A stretch of 64,000 bases of DNA from positions 106,765 to 170,764 of the forward strand of contig JXTC01000324.1 of NCBI GenBank assembly GCA_002914845.1, written 5' to 3'. The notes below the pieces were generated by a model. That model made no database searches and was not told where the DNA came from. It worked only from the letters and a program-made list of their open reading frames with translations. How positions within the stretch are numbered: position 1 is the first letter of the stretch; every line of letters starts with the position of its first letter. This document shows positions 1 through 12,062 of this stretch, piece after piece. The stretch comes from Trema orientale. Taxonomy: Eukaryota; Streptophyta; Magnoliopsida; Rosales; Cannabaceae. The position numbers were made by a program, and so were the translations under genes.

Positions 1-40
1 AGTTTTGGTAGAAAACGTGTAAAGGGTTGGTAAGCCTTAA

Positions 41-50
41 CTATAAATAG
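41..50 (+). promoter_or_regulatory. TATA-box candidate of the CACTA-borne gene
   Basis: The motif ctataaatag fits a plant TATA box and is followed by a pyrimidine-rich leader. It lies about 500 bases before the first coding exon I can follow. This is a motif match only; no transcription start can be seen. Confidence 0.3.
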
Positions 51-559
51 GGACCTATTCTCTCATTGTTTCTCATCCCAATCTCAAAGAAGCATTTTAG
101 TGTTTTCTCTTCTCTAGTTAAAAGTCCCTTTCCCTTCTCTTTGTATTTTCTTAGGAGTGTTTTCTTAAGTATAGAGAGGTGTGAGCTCTCTTATTATTCA
201 AAAAATGGTGGTGAAAGGTATGAGTGAGAATAAACTTGTAAGAGTGCTTGAGTGTTTTGGGATCATTGGGTAGAAGAGAAAAAACTGTATAATTGTAACA
301 ATTTTTCATATAGTGGAAGTCTTTTCTGGAGGGCAGTGATTTTTCTCCTGTTTTAGGAGTTTTCCACTTAAATTCTTGTGTTGTGGTGATTATTTCAATT
401 CCCTATTTTATTTTTCGTTATTCTGATATTCGTTGAAGTGAAATCCTGAGAGGCGAATTTGAGGCGGTCAGATTCCCAACAAAGACAACTTACAAAATTT
501 TTATTTTTTATCATATTAACTGTTAGTTACATATTCCCTAACTATAGTTTATTTTTTAG

Positions 560-1200
560 GGAGCTTATAAGTCTAATTGACTGCTTCAAGGAAAGACATT
601 TCAAGAACAACAACGGGAGGAATGAGTATACTCAACAAAAACATGTAAGTATTTCTTTATATTTATTATTTCCTAATTAATAGAAATCTATATTTTTAAA
701 AATTAACATAACTTTTATTTCGGTGATAGGCTGAGATGGTTGCTTCGAGGGAAGAGGCACTGACTCAAGCCCAGGCTCAAGCTCATGAGATCATGGACCC
801 AGTGGACCCAGTATTATCAGTTGAGTCTGTTATAGGTCCCATTGCAATTGACGAGTATGCCATCATGACTCAGTCCCTTGGTACTCAATCGAGGTGGCAG
901 AAGGGAGTAGGCTCGCTTCTTTTGTTAAAGAGTGTTGGAGGTCCCAAGGCTGCTAGCATGAGCAATGTTGCCGCCATGCAGCGGGAGCATGCAGAGACGA
1001 TCTCCAGCTTGAAGCAACAGTTGGCCGAGAAGGATGTAGAGCATCAACGCAAGCTCGAAGAGCATCAAGCCGAGACTTAGCGTCGCCTCGATGAGCAACA
1101 GCGGCTACTTCAGTTACTGATAGCTTAGCTGGGTAACAACGGCCTGAACATTCAATTGTCACCTCTGAACCAGCCACCGCCACCTCCTCCGTCCCAGTAG
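560..1200 (+). pseudogene. CACTA transposase-associated protein (Transposase_24 / Ptta-En-Spm type), decayed
   Basis: Two exons can be followed. Exon 560-644 ends at a gtaagt donor and reads ...DCFKERHFKNNNGRNEY.... Exon 730-1200 follows an ag acceptor and continues in frame with AEMVASREEALTQAQAQAHE, then a segment resembling the 'VLG.RSG.V.G.G' block of plant transposase C-termini (here TQSLGTQSRWQKGVGSL), a coiled-coil-like stretch (SSLKQQLAEKDVEHQRKLEE) and a proline-rich tail. In-frame stops at 1078-1080 and 1126-1128 interrupt the tail before the last stop at 1198-1200, and the N-terminal part is missing. The role in the element is assumed from family resemblance. I judge it a relic. 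Confidence 0.65.
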
Positions 1201-1408
1201 CTTGTTTTTTTTCATTTGTATATTTTAATTTTGTAATTTATGTATCTTTTAGAAATACTTTTGTATTAAATACTATTTCTATTTAATATATTTAGTTTTC
1301 ATTATTTATTAATTTGTATTTAATCTCTTTTATTATTTAATATTATCAAAAATTTTAATATTTATTAATTTTAAGTAATTTTTATTTTTTTTATTATGGT
1401 ATTTTTTG

Positions 1409-1794
1409 GCGACATGTCACCAACACGCGTCAGCAAAGGTCACCACCAACAGGGGATTTCTCGACGAGAAAACGCGTCGGTAAAGGTCGAGCTATCTATC
1501 GATTTGGCGACGTGCCACGTGTAACCTGTCGGAAAAAGATTGTACAATTTTTGAAATTTGATCAGTTTTTTCACAATGCTAGACCTTCTCCGACCTTGTA
1601 ATGTGTCAACAAAAAATATCTTTCGTGACGGAGTCGAGTATTGCGTCGGGAATATCCCTTTGCTGACAAACTTTTGTCGACGCTTATTACCGACGAAATT
1701 TTGTGTCGCAAAAGCTTATTAACATTTGGCGACGCGTTTTTTCCACCTTTACCGACACTTGAGTCCGTCTGCAAAGGTAACGATTCTTGTAGTG
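1409..1794. repeat. Subterminal repeat region of the CACTA element
   Basis: Short GC-rich words such as gcgtcggtaaaggtc, gcgtcgg, cgacgcg and gtctgcaaaggta recur in both orientations between 1409 and 1794. Arrays like this near CACTA ends are known transposase-binding regions. The function here is inferred from that family knowledge. Confidence 0.6.
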
Positions 1795-2282
1795 AATTAG
1801 TCTATTTCTAATGCATTCATGCTAATAAAGGTATGCAAATGCTTGATTTAGTATAACATGTTAAATTTAGTATATAAATTTTTAGTTTTGCTTAATGCAT
1901 GCATGCATATTAAAAGTACTTATTAAAAGTACTTTTTTTTTTTTTGTAAACACTATTTTTATTTGCGAAATATATTTTTTCCACTCTTAACTACTATTAT
2001 TGTACTATATAATTACTAATCATAAAAGCTCCACCTCACCTACCAAGTGTGAATGATTTTTTATACTTTTCTCTTACTTGTGATTCTTCTATTATTATTT
2101 TTTGATGTTTTATGAATATATGAGCAACAAAATAGTGTTTATAATTTTTAATTTCCTACTTGTCTATTTTATATTAAAATGTGAAAAAATTAATATATAA
2201 AAATAATAATAAATTTAAACTACACTTTAAGAAAAAGTGAAAAAAAAATTAATGTATAAAAAATAAAAAAATTATTTAGCTT
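1795..2282. other. A+T-rich spacer, no gene seen
   Basis: The stretch has poly-T runs and TA-rich sequence, with no open frame or repeat structure that I can support. Confidence 0.5.
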
Positions 2283-2605
2283 ATAGCACTATAGCAACGA
2301 CAAATGTCGTCGCCACAGATATTTTTTAGGACAAAAAGAGGTGCTCATTTTTTTATGGATGTTATTTCTAGGTTACCCTATAACTACAACAATTATTATC
2401 ACTATTATAAAGTGTATACATTAATATTTGGCACAAGATTTGGCACTTTCTTTGGCAAGCCAAAACTAAAGTGACGATATTATGATGTTGTTGCTTTAGA
2501 ATGTTCTATGCCACGATATTTATCATCGCTTTAGTGTCGATCTATACTGACAACATCTTATCGTCGATGTAGATGTTGTTGGCATTGACGTGTTTTCGTG
2601 TAATG
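2283..2605 (+). mobile_element. CACTA-like non-autonomous remnant (3' end)
   Basis: The segment has 'tatagcaacgacaaatgtcg'-type words, several imperfect cgacaa / gtcgtcgc repeats, and ends in ttttcgtgtaatg, a degenerate form of the ttcttgtagtg end seen at 1794 and 58399. The same words recur at 58080-58399. No coding sequence and no clear left terminus are visible. Confidence 0.4.
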
Positions 2606-3234
2606 TTAGTGTATAAACTTGAAGTTTCGAGAAGCTTGCCGACATAGAAAATAGTTTATTTTTCTTTTCTTTTTTTTCAATAAAGAATATAATGGTCTGA
2701 TATAGAAATAAGGATTTAATTTATTTTTAAATGTGCAAATATATTGCGAATGAAATAAAGATTATATGTGGATATGCATAATTATAAATTAGGATAACTG
2801 TTATGTGTGCTAAATAATTAATTAATTTTTCTCAACCCGCATTATTTCAATAAACTAAGATGCTTAAATCAATGTTTCATCACAAGTAAAACTAAATATT
2901 ATAAATTTAGCTAAGCTAAATGTAAAAATTTACTAGTCAAGTATATTCTAGTACTATAAATAAGAATCTTATTCATGCCAAAATAAATTAAATAATTCTC
3001 ATGGGTATCAATATGCAAATGCATAAGATTATCAAGAGCTTATTCTGAGCATTTCACTGTAAAATTACTCGAAAAAAAGAGAGAAAGATTAATAATCATA
3101 ATAAACCAATAAAAAAAGTACTCATAAAGCCAATGAAAATTTCCAAAATCTTAATTAGAATGAACATTTGACATTAATATAAAATGCATTCCAATCATGT
3201 TATTATTGACTCCTTTAACTATATAAGGAGGTAG
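2606..3234. other. Intergenic A+T-rich stretch
   Basis: No coding frame or structured repeat was recognised here. Confidence 0.5.
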
Positions 3235-4560
3235 ATATCAGAGCTTGTTCTTGCGATTCCTTATTAATTGAATTCTAAGAATATAGCTTGCATCTCTCAA
3301 GCTTTCATTTTAAATTGGTTAGTTAGCTAATGTTTTACGCTAGATAATGCTTTACATCATTTCCAATTAGTAAAATATCATCCATATATAGCATAATATT
3401 AAGAAGGCATATCTTTGTCAAAGGTGCGCTTGTAAACACAAGTCTCATCAGCATTCTACTCAAAACCATAAGACTTGGTAGCATGATCAAATCTTATGTT
3501 CCAAAATCTATATATAGGACTGTTTAAGACCATAAATGGACCTTTGCAGTTAGCAAATTGTTTGCTCTTGGCCTTGGATCACGAATCTCTCTGGTTGTAC
3601 CATATAGATATTTTGGTCAAGATAGCCACTCAGACTAGCTGTATTGATGTCTACTTTCTATATCTCATTATCAACATATGCTATAATAGATAAAAATATT
3701 TGAATGGACTTAAGCATGTCAACAGGAGAAAAGGCTTCTTTATAGTTAATCCTTTCCTTTTGTGTAGAGCCTTTTGCTACTTGCCTAGATTGAAAGCCTA
3801 AACTTTATGTCCACTCCTTGATTTCTTTTATAAATTCATTTGCACCCTATATTTTTTACCCTTTCAAGTATATCTACAAGTTGTCAGACTGAGTTAGAGT
3901 GTATTGACTCCATCTCGAGATCCATATCTTATTGTCATTTTTCTTTGTTAGAATCTTCTATTTCATCTTTGTTATGGATCTTCCGTGCTATCATCGAATA
4001 TAATAACATTTGTTTCCCTGAATCTAGTGTAGCATACAAATTGTTTTACATTCCTTCCACTGTGATGTGATTGTATCTCATTCTAAACTTGAGATGTGGT
4101 CTTTAGTTGGTGTCCGAACAACATTTATTGGTTGTGGACGGATTTTATCAGATTGCAACTCCTCGGATACTACCCTGCAACGAGGTTTGAAATCTCTAAT
4201 ATAATTTTCTTAAAGAAAAGTTATATTTATCAATACAAATAATTTTCTATCAGTTGAACTACAAAAGAAAACTCCTCTTGTGCTTTTGGGGTAGCTTACC
4301 AAACTTCTGAATGAGGTTTCAACTTCCCTGTGTTACCTTTAAGCATGTGTATCAGATACCCCCATATGTGAATGTATCGTAAACTAGGATTATGGTTTAT
4401 CCACAGCTCTAAGAATGTGTTAGATATAGACTTATATGAAACTATATTTAAAACAAAAGGATAAAGGCAATGTTTGAATAACTTAATATTGATCTCATCA
4501 TATTCATTAATTTCCTATTTCTCTTTTCAGTAACACTATTCCTCTGCAGTGTTTTTGGAG
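3235..4560 (-). pseudogene. Ty1/copia polyprotein remnant (integrase and reverse transcriptase), antisense
   Basis: On the minus strand, broken frames match the copia Pol order. The segment at about 4560-4470 reads like the integrase motif for Q-N-G-V-E-R-N-R-T-L (here LQRNSVTEKRNRKLMNMMRS). Next comes the integrase C-terminal block with I-H-I-W-G and P-R-S-E-V-type sequence (about 4390-4260). The reverse transcriptase follows at about 3500-3260, with the catalytic Y-x-D-D box as YMDDILLIGNDVKH and downstream LKDASYILRIQLIRNRKNKL. Many frameshifts and stops break it, and no LTRs could be paired to it. It is a dead retrotransposon fragment with no host gene in it. Confidence 0.7.
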
Positions 4561-4655
4561 TTATTTGATTATTTGCATTTATATTGAGGTTGTGATTATT
4601 TGATTATTATTTTTACTTGCTTTATCCAACTTTAAAAATTGTCATATTCTTATAA

Positions 4656-4843
4656 GGATAATTCTTGAGGTACCAACTTTTGTACCAAAAGTCTAATACC
4701 AACATATATGGTATGTGATTTGTTACCACTTAATTAGTGATAATGTTTATTCTATTTGTGGTAAGTATAAACATACCAATTAGATGGTGACAACTTACAT
4801 GCCACATATGTTGGTACAAAAATTAGGACATGTAGTGTTATCC
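4656..4843. mobile_element. Small MITE (about 188 bp), copy 1
   Basis: Imperfect inverted ends run ggataat...accaacttttgtacc at the left and ggtacaaaaattagg...ttatcc at the right. The interior carries ggtatgtgatttgttaccac and its counterpart. A second, inverted and truncated copy of the same sequence lies at 53534-53675. There is no coding capacity. The superfamily is not clear, because the target duplication is not obvious. Confidence 0.6.
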
Positions 4844-5771
4844 ATTCTTATAGTTTTGCCTTAAAAGTTTAGAAAGATATTTAAAAACACAATTCACCTC
4901 CTCTTGTGTTATCTTGGGATAACGTATTTCAACGTCAAAAGGAGCTAAAAGAACCTAATGAAATAACTCCATCTTACAACTATCACTGGTGCTGCTCCTA
5001 GTGAAATATCCTCTGCAAGCCATTCGGACCAAGTCAAAGCTTCTTGAGGAATGAAGTTAGAAAGCTCAAAGACAAGCAATCACAATAGGCCGCTAGATTC
5101 AAAACTCCTGAAAAACAGCTTCATGCAATCACTGCTAAAATCAGTGAATTTTGTTGAGCAGTCTATTATTGATATTCTGCTATAGTTTTCTTTTTTTTTT
5201 TTTGGATATAGATACATTGTTTTTCATTATATGTATCTATCCTTTATCTTGACTTTCAGTTTCTATTTTATTTGGTGCATATTTAATATTCCGTGGTCAT
5301 CGTATTTTTTTCTTTGTCTTGATCATTGTGTTTGACAGGCTTTGAATCTTTTGTCTGAAAAGCGGGAAACATTTATTTTTGGTATTTTTGTTGCCAGTCA
5401 CTTGAAATTTTTTTTCTAAAATATATCAAAGGGAGAGATTGGAACTTTCTCAAGTCGCCTTCTTCATGTAGCAAACTAGATTGTTCATGTTGAAACATGA
5501 CACCAAAAATTTCATGTTTCATTTTTAATTCATTGACTGCCACAAATAAGAATTGCTTCAATATTTTGGGATTTGTATCTAATATTATCTATCAAAAGAT
5601 GACTTTATGGAAAATATTGATTTAGTAACAAATTAATTGTGGAGATCTTTAGAATTAATCTCTTATTATTATGTTATTCTTTCTCTAAAATATTAATTTA
5701 GTTGGTAATCATAAACTGGATTGTATTTGGTGTACTAGTAAAGATAAAGATATGCTACTATTTTCATCTTT
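4844..5771. other. Intergenic stretch with no supported gene
   Basis: The sequence is A+T-rich with short homopolymer runs. Short open frames exist but show no family signature. Confidence 0.4.
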
Positions 5772-5786
5772 AATCATTTAGTTCAT

Positions 5787-5962
5787 ATGCCAACTAGGAC
5801 TAGCTCAGTTGAACCAAGACTTTAAGGATGTGTATATGAGTTTAGAGGGATCACGGGTTCAAGTCTTAGTAGCAGTGTGTGTGTGTGTGTGTATGTGATA
5901 TTTTCTTTTGAATTTGTAGTAAGTGGTGGTCATTAGTTAAGCCCCATTTTTGGGGAAAAAAA
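5787..5962 (+). mobile_element. tRNA-derived SINE, copy 1
   Basis: A pol III-like A box (tagctcagttgaacc) and B box (gggttcaagtc) lie about 45 bases apart, followed by a (GT)n stretch, a unique tail and an A-run. The element is flanked by a perfect 15-bp direct repeat, aatcatttagttcat, at 5772-5786 and 5963-5977, as expected for LINE-driven insertion. The tail (ttgtagtaagtggtggtcat...) resembles the tail of the second SINE at 53212-53405. It is a retroposon rather than a working tRNA gene, since no cloverleaf closes. Confidence 0.8.
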
Positions 5963-5977
5963 AATCATTTAGTTCAT

Positions 5978-7175
5978 TATTTGATTAGGAAATTCCTCAA
6001 ATCATAATTGATTAATGAGATTTTCCTAACTTTTGCCTAAATGTTTTTGAGTAATTGATATAGTTTTGAGTGATTCATAAGATGGCAAAAACATATAATA
6101 CGCTTAGAAATAAAATCTGGCCAAAATAGGATATTCTGGATTGATGTTGCAAACTTCACAGCTCACATTGCAACATCACAAGTTATATCAGAAAATCAGC
6201 ATTTAAAGGTAGCTTTTGTTTTCCTAACTGGAAAAAATGTGTTGATCAATGATAAATCATTTCTAATAAATTTTAATTACCTTTTCTTATTGATTTGCAA
6301 AATGGGGGTTATTAGAGTCATAACAATATAAAGGGTTCATTGGTGAATATTTTGATATATAGAATGGATTGTATTTCGGCTTTAGTGTGAGTTGAAAATT
6401 CTCTCAAAGCCGGGTGTACCTAGAGTCAGTTTTTAAGTTGAATGCTCATATAGATTTTAAGTTGAATGCTCGTATATTTCTTCAGGAGAAGAACTTCACA
6501 TCTTCAGTAGAAGATTGATTTCAAGTGTTGAAAGGAGTTTAAGTGCAAGTAATCAACTAAAGTCAAGAACTGCTAATTGAATGAGATTAGTTAAACAATA
6601 CATTATTGTTATGACATTAATAAAGAGGGAGTCTTTCTGGGTATAAATTTAATTAGTAATTATATCTTTTATTTTATATAATATTCTTTCTCTGAGCATA
6701 GCACTGTGGAGTAGTGAATATTGAACCATGTAAAAATCCCAGCGTCAATTTTACTTTCTGTTAATCTTCAGTTAATTAATAGACATTTTTCTAATTTAAT
6801 TTAATAATTCCATAAAAATGGATCTAACTATAGGAACACTCAATTTCTTCTTGGACATGATCATGTTATGCATCAATTCATAAAATAAAAAAAATAAAAA
6901 AAAAAATCATTTAGTTTGATAATGTTTTTCATTAACAACTTCATTATATTTTAGTATGTGATTTCTTGTTTAACTTTTGCCAAATTAGTTTCTTAGAATT
7001 CGTTAATTAATAGATAATGTTGATGTTCTTATATTGTGCTCCCGTAGCTTATAATTTTTTTTTTCCTAATATCATTATGAGGTACTATCCATTCAGGCTA
7101 GATAGATGACCAGAGTACTTTTCATTTTGTCTTGTGATTCTGAGTTATGTTTCCATGGTGCTTGAATGTTGTATT
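5978..7175. other. Intergenic stretch, no gene seen
   Basis: The sequence is A+T-rich, with a local duplication of tttaagttgaatgctc near 6433-6470. No coding signal was found. Confidence 0.4.
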
Positions 7176-10010
7176 TGTCACGACTTGAACTTCGAGCCAG
7201 TGGTATAATAGAAATTTCACTTAATTTGTAAAATCCTAGTTTAGTTATAAAAATGTCCATAAAAATGTCCAAAAAGTTTCCAATTTACAAAAATGTTTCA
7301 TTTTGAAAAGTTCTACAATTCTAACTAGTGAATCAATCTCACAGTTTTTATATCATCAACAAACACAGATCAATAAGAAATTTGAAAACCATAATCAAGT
7401 CCAATTCCATGCACACAAGTACTAGGTATTGATATGGCATATAGAATTTACTAACAAAATCATAAGTAGTAATCTTTGTTCAATACTAAATAGATTCTAT
7501 TATCCAAAATAGAAACAAAAATCCAACTCTCCAAGCATTACTAAGAAATGAACTACTAATGGAAGCTAGCCTCTGACTCTATTGTCTGGTCACTCAAGCC
7601 ATACTGGACACTACCTGAGAAGGAAAAAGAGGGAATGAGCATCAAATCCCTAGTAGAAAAACAGTAACGATTTTGGAAAAACCATTTGGTTTTTAAAATA
7701 TATGCATTGTTAGTTATTCCGAAAAATTGTTTATAAACATCTGAATAGTTTAAACCAATCATATACCAAAAACATAATTGAAAATATCATAATAAAAAAT
7801 CATAGTGAACATATCACAAATCAACCCTTCCCATGAGCTCTTATTTTCTCATTACGAATCAGAGTAACTCATATTATGTGTATAAATTAAGTACCCTCTG
7901 CCCGACACCTATCCAACAAGATACTGAAGGGGCACCTAATGCTTACACATGTCGAATGGGAGTGGTTAGAAGACTCCACACAAGTTTACAGGCTCTCACC
8001 CAGGGCAGGGTAATACCGCCTGTGACAGACCTCATTTGTGATCCTATAAAATATAAACAAGCGTCCAAAATAACCATGCAAAAATCTAGTTTCCAAATAA
8101 TACTCTAGTTTTTAGATAAAATAGTCATTTTAGATTTTTAAAAAATCAGACCACATAATAGTTATATTTTATAAACCATAATTTTCTCGTACATAAAACA
8201 TTCCAGAACATTTTAATATATTTAACGTCGTCCAAAATCTACCACAACATTCAAAATAATTGAATTTCCATATTTTCCATAATATGCAACATAATAGACT
8301 TTTTATACAAAACTAGCATAAAAAATTGTAACTAAGTCCCACCTCACTGTGATAGCTATACGAAGCTATCGAGTAGTCGTGGCCATCGATTAAAATAACA
8401 CAATATTTGTCAACATTATTACGACAATATCCGTATTTTGAAGTCTCAATATCGATATAAGGTGGAAAGATATTTTTTCCCGTGTATCCGTGAAATATTT
8501 ATAAAATATCAACAATGTCAAGGATATGCTGATATTGGTAAAATATCAGTAAAAAATGAGCTAATATCGAGATATTTATGAATATTATTTTATGGACATT
8601 ATCGCGATAATGTCATCGACGCTTTGAAATGTCAACAGAAATGTTAAATTCTTTTCCAAGTCTTCTTTTTTTTTCTTTTTTTTTAAATAGAAAATGGTAG
8701 TAAAGAATGCAAAAGTAAATCATAGTTCTCTCTCTATAATATGTCGGCAAAGTTTTGGAATTATTTGTACTACTTGTATTTATTATTTTGGAATCTCTAC
8801 AAGGGACTCTCGTGACCCTTGAGAGAAATTTTGGACCAAGACGGGAATTTCTTTTATGACTTTCAACCTCATAGAAACTTGTTTTAGTATTGAATGTATT
8901 TGAATTGTTCTATATTATCAATAATTTTTATTTATTTTTAATATAATTTAGAACTAGTTATAATTTGTAAGGTATTTGTATGAGATGTATTAAATAAAAT
9001 AGTGTGATATGTATTCTAATTTTAAAATTGTTTTATAAAATGAAATTCGATTATTTTTTTACTATATACATATATTTTATTGTCTTATAAAGTGTAAATA
9101 GGTTTTAGTTTTAAATAAAAACTAGTACAAAAATGCAATATCACTTATTTTAGCATTTTTTAAAATTTTCAAACTTGAATTTTAAAATAAATTTTAGTAT
9201 TTTTCTGGAATATCATCGATATCGATAATATCTTCGACAATATCCGTAAAGTAAAACTTCGACATTGCCATTTTAATCCTTGGTCGTGGCATCGATGGGT
9301 GATCAATCGGACAGTCGAGTCACTTCTCTACTAGAGTCTCAAATGTTAATTTTGAGGTCACGAACACATCCGTAATATCGAAAATAAATATGATAGTTAT
9401 ATAACTCGTCAAAGTCGGATCCGGGACGAAACCTAACCTCCGTCACGTAAAATAAGGCGATTCCTGAGCCTCATCAGTATTAGAAATCGTGCCGTTGGAA
9501 AACATATTGACGTTATATATCCAAACTTGTTTCTCGACCTCACTAAGCTCAAATTTGGCATTGAAATCTCATTTCGAAATCCCGAGCAAAAATTAATCGT
9601 TCGAACCATAACACACAAAACAACCCATATAGTCAGATTTTCAACAGAACCGCATTAGGAGACAAGGTGGGTACCTTTGGAAAGCTGGCGATGGGACAAG
9701 ACGAATGGAACCAGTGGCCGGTCCCCAGGTAGTCGTACAGTGGCACAGCGTCGCTATGAAGTTTTGTAGCTCTTTTTTCGTCGTTGGTGATTTGGAGCTC
9801 TACTAACTGAGCTGGGCTGCAATCGGAGGGAGGGGTTGGGTTTCGAGGGTGCCGGTTTGTTTGTCAGTGGCGGTAGTGCTTGACGATGGCCGAAGAGGCC
9901 TCGATCGGAAGTGGCAGAAAGGGGGCACCGAGGGTTTGGGGCATCGGGGAGAGAGGATGGGGAAACTTTAGGGGTTAGGGGTTGAGCGGCCACGTGTAAC
10001 CCATGATCTG
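7176..10010. repeat. LTR-like repeat, copy 1 (split by a TIR element)
   Basis: The left edge reads tgtcacgacttgaac, similar to tgtcacgaccggaaat at 12063. Both copies then share, in order and orientation: a gagcat(c/g)(a/g)aat-type block; a 'tgcc.gacacct' block with gaaggg.ca (about 7900 and 13120); and a gggtccggg / aaaccgaacct block (about 9417 and 13848). Next to a G+C-rich right part this suggests diverged solo LTRs of one retrotransposon family. The right edge is uncertain. Antisense proline-rich open frames in the right part (9754-9993) are not taken as genes. An 899-bp element sits inside at 8384-9282. Confidence 0.5.
8384..9282. mobile_element. Nested 899-bp TIR element in the LTR-like repeat
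   Basis: The left end is catcgattaaaat and the right end, reverse-complemented, is caaggattaaaat, so the termini are inverted with two mismatches. Both are bordered by the perfect 8-bp direct repeat gtcgtggc (8376-8383 and 9283-9290). The interior is rich in atatcgata / cgacaatatccgta motifs in both orientations and codes for nothing. An 8-bp duplication fits a hAT-type element; a ninth base (a versus g) mismatches, so a Mutator-type origin remains possible. Confidence 0.6.
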
Positions 10011-11934
10011 GTCATGCAAGTTTTATGAAATTTGATTTTGGCCCACAATCTTAAGTTATCTCATCATTTAAGCCCCAAAAAAAATATACTTTAACCCTAG
10101 GTTTTCATAGAACTTTTCACTAAGGCCCAATTTCAAATAAAATTAATTCCCACCATTTTTAATCCGAAAATAGGCAACATCACAATTATGCCCTCAATGA
10201 AATGTGGGTTTTCACAATATTGGTTATAGTTGTCTATGTAGTTTTTATTTGTTTAAATGACCTTTTGAAATTTCCTAAATGGAATTAATAATTGGCCAAA
10301 TCAGCTAATAAATAATGACTGAGAAAATACAAGTGATTGAGATTAGTTTCCGAGCTATTGTTGACAAAGCATCTCCTATTGAAATTACTTATTTGTTTCT
10401 CAGAGATTTAGTACCAGTATTGGTTTGTGATATATTTCTCTTATGCCTTTAGTACTATAACAAAAACACGGCGGGACAAGATAAGTTCTTTTACCTTTTA
10501 AAGGAGTAAAGGTCCAGTTTCTAGATAGTGTTACAAAATGTGGATCATTTGAGGATGACATGCATAAATATGGAACACACACACACATACATATATATAT
10601 GTATATCCCTATCTATAAATATGTTTATATATGCGTGTTAGTGCATGTGTGTGAGACAGAGAGAGATATAATCGAGTAAATTTCCACCAGCGCAAGGACA
10701 AATAACATCATTGTTTTTCTAAAGACCACAAAATAAATAGAAATGCTGTCATGCTTGTAACGACCAAGGTCTTAAAGGTTTCTTATAATTACTAGAGTTT
10801 AGTTTGCTTTTTCGATTCGTGGGAAAGAACGTTCTTTAAATAGACGAGTAAGTGTACGTTTTCCATATATAATAAACCTGTATATGCTCATGTACTTCCC
10901 CGCTTTATTTTTTATAAAATTCTTCAAGAAAAAATAATAAAAAGAGGAACATTAAATTAACAAGAGAAAACAATGAATTAATTAACTAAGAAAAGCCGAA
11001 ACAAAAGAAAACTAAATGGAATTACAGATGTCTGGTTTCAGACCCTCGTGCAAGAATGCATGAGTTTGATTGATGTATATATCCATTACAGATGTGATAA
11101 CATTATCATCTAATTGATACTTTGTCCAATACTCCTCACTCTCTTACCTAAAGTATATGTTTAATTTTATCCCCATGGAAGAAAAGGACATATTATTTGT
11201 CGAGGTTACTCAATAAAAATATGGGCAAATAATCTAATGCATGTTTAATGCGGTCTACGTACCAACAATCCATTCCTCATTTTGACCTCTTTTTCTTTCT
11301 TTTTTCTTAATCTGCTTTTAGGGTTTAGATCATGAAGATAATAAGATGATGAAACAGGAACTAGATAACTAAAGCTCTGTCTATGTAGTGATAACTTACA
11401 TTGACTTTAATTAGAGTGAAAATTTATATTTCAGATAATAAAGTTAGTCGCTATATCAGTCAACATATTCAACGTTTTCAGCACTACTCTTATCCGCAAA
11501 TCAAGGTTGTTGTAATTAAAATTTTGAATTAGATTAATGTTTGCATCTGCGAGGAGAGCATTTAGCCACGGCATTGGTTTTTACCCCAACTTTAATTGAC
11601 CTTATCCATTGTCCTGCAAATGCTACATTTAATTAAATTTCAGGCCAGTGATCAAAGTTCGTAAAGTACGTGAAAAACTAAAGAGTAATGCTTTCAAATC
11701 CATGAGACGGAGGCACGCTGGGGCCGGTGGTGGCAAGCGCTTTCATTGGGCTTTCCTAAATTTTAATTTTACCCCTAAAATTTAATTTATTTTGCAAATA
11801 AATTACCCACATACTCTACTCATTTTTGTTTTTTATGTGCATTTATTTGTGTTTCCCAATTTCATTATTCCTATTTAAAATTTAAGAAACTTGCATTTTT
11901 CTTTCTCAAACCCAAACTCCATTAGTTATATGGT
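10011..11934. other. Intergenic stretch with microsatellites
   Basis: It contains short AC/AT/GA runs around 10575-10660 and long A+T-rich sequence. No exon-like sequence or structured repeat was recognised. The beginning may still belong to the LTR-like repeat. Confidence 0.4.
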
Positions 11935-12000
11935 CTATATATAGGGACCAATCCAGTAAGTATTCTTTTTTTTTCTTTTTACCCATCTATAAATAATATT
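11935..12000. repeat. Fragment of the 'ggcaccaatcca' MITE family
   Basis: The stretch tatatagggaccaatccag, followed by a T-run and acccatctataaa, matches the left end of the MITE at 48714-48986 (tatataggcaccaatccaa, T-run, acctatcaata). The opposite end is absent, so this is a truncated copy. It abuts the LTR-like repeat at 12063. Confidence 0.45.
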
Positions 12001-12062
12001 ATTTTACTCAATTAAAATTCGTCTTACGCATTTTTTTATGATAAAAATGTAGAGAGAGAAAG

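Larger units (their letters stand above)
1..1794 (+). mobile_element. CACTA (En/Spm-type) DNA transposon, 3' portion
   Basis: The right end is visible. The sequence up to 1794 finishes in tcttgtagtg, the complement of a CACTACAAGA terminal inverted repeat, which is the hallmark of plant CACTA elements. Just inside lie repeated GC-rich motifs around gtcggcaaaggt, and further in is a decayed transposase-like gene (560-1200). The left end is outside the window, so the full length and the 3-bp target duplication cannot be tested; the three bases after the end are aat. Stops in the coding part suggest the copy cannot move by itself. The family call is firm; the left extent is inferred. Confidence 0.8.

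Noticed and set aside
5787..5962. tRNA gene
   Set aside because: There are A and B boxes, but no full cloverleaf; the tail, A-run and 15-bp duplication identify a SINE.
9754..9993. Antisense proline/serine-rich open frame
   Set aside because: It lies in the G+C-rich end of an LTR-like repeat, has no recognisable family, and its composition explains the open frame.
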